In this document: one piece after another, positions 6,176 to 11,273 of the stretch
How the letters are laid out: every line of letters starts with the position of its first letter
Numbering within the stretch: the stretch's first letter is position 1
DNA from: Wenzhouxiangella sp.
GTDB taxonomy: Bacteria > Pseudomonadota > Gammaproteobacteria > Xanthomonadales > Wenzhouxiangellaceae
Assembly: GCA_007119095.1 (NCBI GenBank)
Contig: SKQI01000125.1
Location: forward strand, 1-11,273
Direction of reading: 5' to 3'
DNA length: 11,273 nt
Program-made: the position numbers and the translations under genes
Notes under the pieces: generated by a model
The model's input: only the letters and a program-made list of their open reading frames with translations
Told to the model about the DNA's origin: nothing
Databases searched by the model: none

Positions 6176-7051
6176 ATGGGCGAGTTTTTCTCCGTGGCCT
6201 GCGCGACCTGCTGGGCAATGGCGGTGGTTCTTTTCAAGCGATCAGGGGAAAGCCTGCCGGCGTTTGAACTGAACCTGTTCAAGAATGTGCTGGCCACGGT
6301 CCTGATGGTGCCGACCCTCCTCATCTTTCATGGTCTTTCCCTGCCAGGCTACAGCGGTGGTCAATGGCTGATCGTGATCGTGTCAGGCATTGTCGGTATC
6401 GCGGTGGCTGATACCTGGTATCTGCGGGCACTGAATCTGATGGGGGCCAGCCGAACCGGGGTGATCGGCATGCTGTACTCGCCGTTTGTCATCGTTCTGT
6501 CGATTCTTTTTCTGGCTGAGTCGCTCAAACTGATTCAGTATCTGGGGTTTGTCCTGGTTCTGATCGGTATTCTTTTGGTGACCTGGTCACGGAACCGACG
6601 AGATATTTCCAGCCGAGCCCTTGTTCAGGGCCTGGCGTTCGCCGCAGGCAGCGTCGGCCTGATGGCCATCGGCATCGTCATGGTCAAACCCATTCTGGAA
6701 ACCGAGCCCTTCCTGTGGACGGTTGGCCTGCGCCTGGCAGCCGGCGCTGTCGGCATGTTGCTGTTCGTCTGGCTCAGCCGGGGCTGGCAGCGCATGCTGG
6801 TGCACTACCGCTCGCCACAGCCCTGGGGCACGGTTGTGGCTGCCAGTCTGCTCGGCAGCTATATTTCGATGATTCTCTGGCTGGCTGGCTACAAATTCAC
6901 CGAGGCCTCGATTGCCGCAGTGCTCAACGAGACGGCAGCTGCCTTCATCGTGATTTTCGCGTGGCTTTTCCTCGGCGAGTCGCTGACGGCCAGAAAGTTG
7001 GCTGGGGTTGCGGTGGCGTTTTTGGGGGTGGCGGTGATTGTTGTGGTTTAG
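6176..7051 (+). CDS. DMT superfamily transporter (EamA family)
   Basis: A 291-residue integral membrane protein with about ten hydrophobic helices arranged as two repeats of five, the EamA layout of the drug/metabolite transporter superfamily. The first repeat ends with a helix after FLAESLKLIQYLG (about residues 102-114) and the second with FLGESLTARKLAGVAVAFLGV (about 260-280). These two matching E-S-L helices mark the internal duplication. A charged loop RNRRDISSR (about 138-146) separates the halves. The protein starts directly in helix 1 with FELNLFKN following, as is common for this group, so ATG 6176 is accepted even though no Shine-Dalgarno sequence is visible before it. DMT proteins export metabolites or drugs, or import them; the substrate cannot be predicted. 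The gene is convergent with the amidotransferase and separated from it by an inverted-repeat element that may end its transcript. Confidence 0.9.
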   Translation: MGEFFSVACATCWAMAVVLFKRSGESLPAFELNLFKNVLATVLMVPTLLIFHGLSLPGYSGGQWLIVIVSGIVGIAVADTWYLRALNLMGASRTGVIGMLYSPFVIVLSILFLAESLKLIQYLGFVLVLIGILLVTWSRNRRDISSRALVQGLAFAAGSVGLMAIGIVMVKPILETEPFLWTVGLRLAAGAVGMLLFVWLSRGWQRMLVHYRSPQPWGTVVAASLLGSYISMILWLAGYKFTEASIAAVLNETAAAFIVIFAWLFLGESLTARKLAGVAVAFLGVAVIVVV

Positions 7052-7063
7052 GGGGAAAGGGAA

Positions 7064-7248
7064 CCTGATTAGCGTCGTGTCTCAGCGAACGGGCTTCGAG
7101 AGGGTTGTGAGCCGTCCTCGGCTGGTGAATTCCGCTTCAGTTCGACGCGGTGGCGAGGCCTTCAGCGACATCCCCCACCCGAGGACGGCTTTCAAGTTTC
7201 AATTTCGGAGTGATTGCCAGCTCCTGCTGAGACACGACGCCAATCAGG
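7064..7248. repeat. Nested inverted-repeat element between convergent genes
   Basis: The ends are a 23-bp inverted repeat with one mismatch: CCTGATT-A-GCGTCGTGTCTCAGC at 7064-7086 against its complement at 7226-7248 (22 of 23 pairs, including 15 in a row). Inside is a second perfect 12-bp inverted repeat, AGCCGTCCTCGG (7110-7121) with CCGAGGACGGCT (7179-7190), which extends with a wobble, one mismatch and TTG/CAA to about 17 bp. A small stem CCGC/GCGG (7132-7135, 7147-7150) lies at the centre. No reading frame of note runs through it. It fits a non-autonomous mobile repeat (MITE-like) or a genomic palindromic repeat. Lying between two convergent genes, it could also act as a two-way terminator. 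No clear target-site duplication is visible; only AA is shared by the flanks. Confidence 0.7.
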
Positions 7249-7264
7249 AAAGTGCGTGGGTGGG

Positions 7265-8011
7265 CTAGCGGGAGGATAGGACTACTCTTTGCTCGGGCGC
7301 TCCTAGCTGGTTTAACCAGTTGCTGAAGACCTGGTCGGCGAGGGTCAGGGTTTCGGGCAGATAGGCCTGGGTGTCGTGCTGGATGTCGGTGGGCGTTTTC
7401 TGCAGGCCGGAGCCGGCGAGGTCGTCGCGATAGAAGGGCAGGGTGAGCCAGCGGTGAATCAGACGGCGGTCGAGCTCGAGGTGAAACTGGAAACCCCAGG
7501 CGCAGTCACCAGCTCTGAATGCCTGGCAGCCGCTGGCGGTGCTTTCGGCGATGGAGACAGCGTCTGTCGGGCAGTCAAAGCCCCAGTGATGCCATTGGAA
7601 AACGGGGCGCGACTGGCTGAGTGGTTGAAGTACAGGGTCGGTCGCGGTTGCCTGTGTGGGGTCGATGTCGTACCAGCCGATTTCGGCCTGGTCACACGGG
7701 GCAACACGTCCATCCATTACGTGGGCCAGCAACTGCCCGCCCAGGCAAATACCCAACATCGGGATGTCGTCGTGCAAGGCTTTTTCGATCAGGCGGCACT
7801 CGGTCAGCAGGTGGGGGTGACGGTGATGGTGGCCGACCTGCATCGGCCCGCCGAGAACGATCAGCGCCTGGTAGCGATCCAGGACCGGCTGGGCATCCGG
7901 GTCGCGGGCGAAGTTGACGTAGCGTATCCGATGGCCGCGCTGGCGCAGCATCGGATCGAGCACGCCCAGCGGTTCGGCGGCGACATGTTGAAGGACGAGA
8001 ACGCGGGCCAA
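7265..8011 (-). CDS. Class I glutamine amidotransferase-like protein
   Basis: A 248-residue stand-alone class I (triad) glutamine amidotransferase. Visible: first strand VLVLQH (4-9), the oxyanion region LIVLGGPMQVG (50-60), the nucleophile elbow GICLGGQLL (Cys89), and the His-Glu pair in FQFHLELD (His177, Glu179). The triad that releases ammonia from glutamine is complete. Such single-domain proteins resemble the GuaA amidotransferase half and the YfeJ type; the acceptor is unknown and no synthase partner is adjacent. The first codon is TTG (8009-8011): the frame has no ATG between the upstream in-frame stop (8048-8050) and this codon, and the next Met (residue 21) would remove the first core strand. 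No ribosome-binding site is visible. The cytochrome terminator ends about 10 nt upstream, so transcription must come from read-through or an unseen promoter. The C-terminal ~50 residues after the catalytic domain are helical. Confidence 0.87.
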   Translation of the reverse strand: MARVLVLQHVAAEPLGVLDPMLRQRGHRIRYVNFARDPDAQPVLDRYQALIVLGGPMQVGHHHRHPHLLTECRLIEKALHDDIPMLGICLGGQLLAHVMDGRVAPCDQAEIGWYDIDPTQATATDPVLQPLSQSRPVFQWHHWGFDCPTDAVSIAESTASGCQAFRAGDCAWGFQFHLELDRRLIHRWLTLPFYRDDLAGSGLQKTPTDIQHDTQAYLPETLTLADQVFSNWLNQLGAPEQRVVLSSR

Positions 8012-8021
8012 GACGGATTTT

Positions 8022-8049
8022 AAAAAAAAGGGCAGCAGGAACTGCCCTT
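8022..8049 (-). terminator. Intrinsic terminator of the cytochrome c4 gene
   Basis: On the minus strand a perfect 8-bp stem, AAGGGCAG / CTGCCCTT, with a 6-nt loop TTCCTG, runs straight into eight consecutive T residues (complement of 8022-8029; two belong to the stem). It starts 13 bp after the cytochrome stop codon. This is a textbook rho-independent terminator. Confidence 0.88.
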
Positions 8050-8062
8050 AACGTTACCCGTT

Positions 8063-8734
8063 TCAGCGCATGCTGGCAATGTAATGAGCGACGGCATCAA
8101 TGTCGCTTTCGTTGAGTGCGCTGGCAATGCCGTACATCACGCTGAAGCGTCGCGGGCTCTGGCCGCTCTTGTACTCACGCAGCACCGCGGCCACGTATCC
8201 TGGCTGCTGGCCGGCGATGCGGGCGTAACCTTCGTCGCCGCGTCCGGCAGGCCCATGGCAGGCCGCGCATCGTGCCTGGTAGACAGGGGCGCCGTGGCGG
8301 GCGAGCTCCAGATCGGCTTCGACTGGCTCCAGTGGCATGGCGCTGTAGTAAAGCGCCAGCGTGACTTTCTCTTCTATGCTGAAGGTTTCTGCCAGCACAT
8401 TCATGACCAGCTTCTTGCGGCTGCCATCGGCAAACTGCTCGATCTGATCAAGCAGATAGACCGGATTCTGGCCCGCCAGTGACGGGTAATTGATTCGGGT
8501 GGCGCTGCCGTCCGGGCCGTGGCAGGTGTTGCAGAAGATGGCTCGCTCGCGTCCGGCGGCAATGACTTGCTCCAGGGTCTCGGGGTCGCTTGAGACCTCG
8601 GCCTGCAGACTGACAAAGGCCTCGGCCAGCTCCTCCGGCAGAGTTTCGAGCCCGTGTTGAGCCATGGCCGGCGTGGCTGCCAGCCAGGTAGCAACCAGGG
8701 CTACGGCGGCCCATCTGCTGCTTGTTGCGTGCAT
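8063..8734 (-). CDS. Cytochrome c4, di-haem c-type cytochrome
   Basis: A 223-residue periplasmic electron carrier. A Sec signal peptide covers residues 1-25 (hydrophobic AAVALVATWLAA core, likely cleavage after TPAMA). Two c-type haem sites follow, CNTCH (68-72) and CAACH (156-160), one per domain, the two-domain layout of cytochrome c4. Each domain has the SLAGQ or RIAGQQPGY segment after its haem site (85-89 and 172-180), and candidate axial Met ligands are Met111 and Met200. The c4 family passes electrons from the bc1 complex to terminal oxidases. The frame stays open upstream to 8887, but ATG 8734 is the true start: it directly begins the signal peptide and has an excellent AAGGAGGA ribosome-binding site (8741-8748) 6 nt away. 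It is divergent from the YihY gene and ends in a strong terminator. Confidence 0.93.
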   Translation of the reverse strand: MHATSSRWAAVALVATWLAATPAMAQHGLETLPEELAEAFVSLQAEVSSDPETLEQVIAAGRERAIFCNTCHGPDGSATRINYPSLAGQNPVYLLDQIEQFADGSRKKLVMNVLAETFSIEEKVTLALYYSAMPLEPVEADLELARHGAPVYQARCAACHGPAGRGDEGYARIAGQQPGYVAAVLREYKSGQSPRRFSVMYGIASALNESDIDAVAHYIASMR

Positions 8735-8835
8735 TGCTGATCCTCCTTGGTTTTCATTCTCGCAGCATTGCTGGCAGCGAGCTGCCCTGCGGCATAGACT
8801 AGAGTGTTTGGCGAACCGACATTTTGATCTGGCGC
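8735..8835. promoter_or_regulatory. Divergent promoter region, cytochrome c4 / YihY
   Basis: Both flanking genes start outward from this ~100-bp gap, so it must hold their promoters, although part of it is the cytochrome ribosome-binding site. It contains a palindrome GGCAGC-GA-GCTGCC (8773-8786) that could be an operator. -10-like TAGACT (plus) and TAGTCT (minus) are read from the same bases (8799-8804), but no -35 at good spacing was found. Confidence 0.35.
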
Positions 8836-9750
8836 ATGTTTTCAGGAGTTTTTCGATACTGGGCGGCGATTTTTGTCGCTGCCTCACAAAACTGGTTACA
8901 AAGCCAGGCTTTCATCTACGCGGCAGCGTTGGCTTTTTTTACAGTCTTCTCCATTGCGCCGGTAATGATTGTGGTGGTGGCGATGATTGGTCTTGTGCTG
9001 GGCGAGCGCGCCGCACAGGGAGAGCTGATGGAGCAGCTCCAGCAGGTGTTGGGCCCGGAGGCGGCGGAGGTCGTCGAAACGGCGGTGATCAATTCCCAGA
9101 TCGAGCAGAGTGGTATCTGGCCAACCTTGATTGGCCTGGTTGCCATCGTCGCTGGCGCCACCACGGTTTTCGCCCAGATGCAGCAATCGCTCAATCAGAT
9201 CTGGGATGTCGCGCCTCGGCCGTCGCGTAACAGCCTTTGGCTGTTCATCAAGGCCAGGGTGCTGTCGCTCACCATTGTGCTGGCGATCGGTTTTGTACTG
9301 ATGGTGTCACTGCTTTTAAGCGTTGCCATGCGCGCTATCATGAACTTTGCCGAGCAATGGCTGCCGATTCCTGGCTGGTCGATGCTGGTGGTAGAGCTGG
9401 GCATTTCTCTGACGGTGGTCACCTTGCTGTTCGCGGCCATCTTCAAAATCCTTCCCGATGTCATTCTGGGCTGGCGTGATGTGCTGGCGGGGGCGCTGAT
9501 CACGGCTGTTTTGTTCACCGTGGGGCGCTCACTCATTGCCATGTACCTGGCTACGACGGCCACGGCGTCGACATATGGTGCGGCTGGCTCGCTGGTTGTC
9601 TTGCTGCTGTGGGTGAATTATTCGTCGCTGATCTTGCTATTTGGCGCTTCGATCACGCGAGCGCACCTGCAGGCTCGCGGCAAGCCGGTCAAGCCGCGCA
9701 ATACCGCGGTCCTGGTCCATCGAGAGCTGGTCGAGGAGTCCAGCGTCTGA
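8836..9750 (+). CDS. YihY/virulence factor BrkB family membrane protein
   Basis: A 304-residue inner membrane protein with about six transmembrane segments. Family marks: AAALAFFTVFSIAPV (residues 29-43) in the first membrane helix, GATTVFAQMQQSLNQIWD (107-124), and the last helix block TYGAAGSLVVLLLWVNYSS (246-264) followed by LLFGASITRAH (267-277). These match the YihY/BrkB family in order and spacing. The family was once called ribonuclease BN, but that activity belongs to another protein; its role is still unclear, possibly transport. ATG 8836 is used; an in-frame TTG at 8824 would add four residues (residue 1 plus IWR), and neither has a good ribosome-binding site. The C-terminal ~25 residues are charged and cytoplasmic. 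It is divergent from cytochrome c4 and convergent with the phosphate permease, with only 22 bp between the stops and no clear terminator there. Confidence 0.9.
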   Translation: MFSGVFRYWAAIFVAASQNWLQSQAFIYAAALAFFTVFSIAPVMIVVVAMIGLVLGERAAQGELMEQLQQVLGPEAAEVVETAVINSQIEQSGIWPTLIGLVAIVAGATTVFAQMQQSLNQIWDVAPRPSRNSLWLFIKARVLSLTIVLAIGFVLMVSLLLSVAMRAIMNFAEQWLPIPGWSMLVVELGISLTVVTLLFAAIFKILPDVILGWRDVLAGALITAVLFTVGRSLIAMYLATTATASTYGAAGSLVVLLLWVNYSSLILLFGASITRAHLQARGKPVKPRNTAVLVHRELVEESSV

Positions 9751-9772
9751 GGCGCTGCCGCCGGTGCCGGCT

Positions 9773-11023
9773 TCAGCCCAGCAACGCGCGCATCAGCAGG
9801 AAAAAAACAACCGCCAGCGCTGCGCCGGCAGGTACGGTAATAACCCAGGACATGAAGATGGAGCCAACCACGCGCAGGTTGATGGCGGCAATCCCTCCGG
9901 CCAGACCGACACCGAGGATGGCGCCAACCACAGTATGCGTGGTTGATATCGGCAAGCCGGTGCCGGATGCCATGACGATGGTGGCGGCCGCCGCCAGGCC
10001 GGCGGCGAAACCCCGGCTGGGCGTCAGCGCCGTGATGTTTTGCCCCACGGTGGCAATCACGCGGTGGCCGTAGGTGGCCAGACCAATGACAATGCCGATG
10101 CCGCCGATAATCAGGATCCAGATTGGAACGATGGCGTCCTGGGTGACATCGCCGCTCAGGGCGACGCTGACGACGGCCGCGGCAGGTCCGACTGCGTTGG
10201 CGACATCGTTGGAGCCATGGGCAAACGCCATGCAGCAGGCGGTAATCACCATCAGGATGCCGAAAATGCGCTCCACCGTCACGAAGTGGAAGTCGCGCTT
10301 TTCCGGCTCCTGGTAGGGAATGCGCAGCATGAAAAAAGTGCCAATGCCAGTCACCAGGGCGCCGACCAGCACAGCAATCAGGTTCGACTGCAGGGCATTG
10401 AATTCCAGGCCGACGTGGGCCAGACCCTTGTCCACAGTTACCCAGGTCATGAAGAACCCGGCCAGGAACATGTATACGGGAACATAGCGGCGGGCGTATT
10501 TCAGCGGGTTGTCACGCGACAGGATCAGGCGCTGAACGCTCACGAACAGCAGCCAGGCCATGGTGCCGGCAAGTACCGGGCTGACGATCCAGCTCATTGC
10601 GATGCGGCCGACTTGCGGCCAGTGCACCGCAGACACGCCGATGCCAATGGCGGCAAAGCCGACCACTGCACCAATGATGGTGTGAGTTGTGGACACGGGC
10701 CAACCGAAGCGCGATGCAATCAATAGCCACACGCCTGCGGCCAGCAGGGCCGAGAGCATCCCGTAAACCAGTAATTCCGGCTGGCCGCTGAGCAGCGAGG
10801 CATCGACGATACCGCGCCGGATAGTGCTGGTGACGCCGCCACCGGCCAGGACAGCACCGGCGAATTCGAAAATTGCGGCGATGATGATGGCTTGCTTGAT
10901 CGTGATTGCCTTGGAGCCGACTGAAGGCGCCATCGCATTGGCAACATCGTTGGCACCGATGCCCCAGGCCATGAACAAGGCAAACAGGGCCGCAAGAATG
11001 ATGTAGAAAATCGCCAGTTCCAT
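9773..11023 (-). CDS. PiT family inorganic phosphate transporter
   Basis: A 416-residue permease of the PiT family, which imports phosphate (often as a metal-phosphate complex) with protons or sodium across the inner membrane. The two family signatures are present, GANDVANAMAP (23-33) and GSNDVANAVGP (270-280), one in each half. The second core motif is also duplicated: WPVSTTHTIIGAVVG (108-122) and LPISTTHTVVGAILG (357-371), showing the inverted internal repeat of the fold. About ten to twelve hydrophobic helices are seen, with a cytoplasmic loop containing PYQEPEKRDFHF (236-247) between the halves. The ATG at 11021-11023 lies directly before helix 1. No clear Shine-Dalgarno sequence precedes it, and the 19-bp gap to the upstream DUF47 gene suggests co-transcription. 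E. coli PitA is larger; the size and pairing here match the DUF47-PiT type. Confidence 0.94.
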   Translation of the reverse strand: MELAIFYIILAALFALFMAWGIGANDVANAMAPSVGSKAITIKQAIIIAAIFEFAGAVLAGGGVTSTIRRGIVDASLLSGQPELLVYGMLSALLAAGVWLLIASRFGWPVSTTHTIIGAVVGFAAIGIGVSAVHWPQVGRIAMSWIVSPVLAGTMAWLLFVSVQRLILSRDNPLKYARRYVPVYMFLAGFFMTWVTVDKGLAHVGLEFNALQSNLIAVLVGALVTGIGTFFMLRIPYQEPEKRDFHFVTVERIFGILMVITACCMAFAHGSNDVANAVGPAAAVVSVALSGDVTQDAIVPIWILIIGGIGIVIGLATYGHRVIATVGQNITALTPSRGFAAGLAAAATIVMASGTGLPISTTHTVVGAILGVGLAGGIAAINLRVVGSIFMSWVITVPAGAALAVVFFLLMRALLG

Positions 11024-11042
11024 GGATTTGACCGAATTCGTG

Positions 11043-11273
11043 TCAGCGGGCGATCATCATCAAAAGCCGACTTCCCACACGCTGGGCGAGGTCGCCGAGG
11101 TCGCCTGTCCGGTCGATGATTTTGTACAGGAACATGACGTCAACCGGATGCAGGTCTGTCTCAAGGGCAAACAGTCTGGAGCGCAGGTCGATCTGCAGTT
11201 CGTCGCTCTGATCTTCCAGGTGGCCAAGCTCATCGGTCATTTGCATGATCAGGTCGGCTTCGGCGCCCCGGAA
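11043..11273 (-). CDS. DUF47/TIGR00153 PhoU-like protein, C-terminal part (partial)
   Basis: The last 76 residues of a protein that continues past the right edge of the window; the stop TGA is at 11043-11045. The visible part is all helical and charged, ending VDVMFLYKIIDRTGDLGDLAQRVGSRLLMMIAR, a pattern typical of the C-terminal helix bundle of DUF47 (TIGR00153) proteins, which resemble PhoU. These are commonly encoded directly before PiT permeases and are thought to modulate them, as here with a 19-bp gap. The acidic and Asp-rich part of the last helix (D..GDLGDLAQ) fits the metal-binding helices of PhoU-like proteins. The true start is outside the window; an internal Met at 11244-11246 is not the start, since the frame is open to the edge. 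Confidence 0.87.
   Translation of the reverse strand, partial: FRGAEADLIMQMTDELGHLEDQSDELQIDLRSRLFALETDLHPVDVMFLYKIIDRTGDLGDLAQRVGSRLLMMIAR

Noticed and set aside
7376..8023. Open frame of 215 codons on the plus strand, antisense to the amidotransferase
   Set aside because: The amidotransferase on the minus strand has Cys89, His177 and Glu179 in the right contexts; the plus-strand product has no recognisable features.
8735..8887. N-terminal extension of the cytochrome c4 frame to 8887
   Set aside because: The ATG at 8734 has a near-perfect ribosome-binding site and begins the signal peptide; the extension would overlap the divergent YihY gene and bury the signal peptide.
8836..9750. Annotation of the YihY protein as ribonuclease BN
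   Set aside because: It is a polytopic membrane protein with no nuclease motif; the RNase BN activity belongs to the RNase Z-type enzyme, so the old name was not used.
9751..9772. Short GC hairpin (GCCGG..CCGGC) between the YihY and PiT stops as a terminator
   Set aside because: The stem is only about 4-5 bp, the loop is too small and no T-run follows on either strand.
10040..10726. Long open frame on the plus strand (228 codons), antisense to the PiT gene
   Set aside because: Its product is rich in His, Asp, Gly and Gln with no recognisable fold. It lies opposite a clear transporter gene whose hydrophobic codons create open frames on the other strand.

Overview
The window looks like chromosomal housekeeping DNA of a GC-rich Gram-negative bacterium, most likely a gammaproteobacterium. 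The reasons are a Kdo kinase beside a family 9 glycosyltransferase (LPS inner core), a di-haem cytochrome c4, a PiT phosphate transporter paired with a DUF47 protein, and dense packing on both strands. The combination resembles the Wenzhouxiangella/Chromatiales/Xanthomonadales area, but that placement is an inference from gene content, not from a search. I see no phage, plasmid, CRISPR, rRNA or tRNA signatures.

Layout from left to right. Positions 1-293 are the S1-domain end of polynucleotide phosphorylase, followed by two tandem hairpins, the second a strong intrinsic terminator. Positions 415-2615 hold a small cell-envelope group: a DUF6165 protein (+), a family 9 glycosyltransferase (-) whose 3' end overlaps it, and a KdkA-type Kdo kinase (+) divergent from the glycosyltransferase. 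Positions 2573-4933 (-) encode a 786-residue AAA/Lon-like protein whose 3' end overlaps kdkA by 43 bp. Its peptidase domain has lost the catalytic lysine. A good sigma70-type promoter lies at 5075-5103, ahead of a leader of about 135 nt. Then come a membrane-anchored alpha/beta hydrolase (5118-6065, -) and a divergent EamA/DMT transporter (6176-7051, +).

The transporter converges on a class I glutamine amidotransferase (7265-8011, -). The 213-bp gap between them is almost filled by a nested inverted-repeat element (7064-7248). Upstream of the amidotransferase are a perfect intrinsic terminator and a cytochrome c4 gene (8063-8734, -). That gene is divergent from a YihY/BrkB family membrane protein (8836-9750, +). 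The right end is a two-gene phosphate uptake operon on the minus strand: a DUF47/PhoU-like protein (cut by the window edge) followed by a PiT permease.

The genes do not form one obvious new system. The points most worth a second look are the Lon-like protein with a broken Ser-Lys dyad inside an otherwise intact reading frame, the 185-bp nested inverted-repeat element at the convergent junction, and the amidotransferase that starts with TTG only about 10 nt after the cytochrome terminator.
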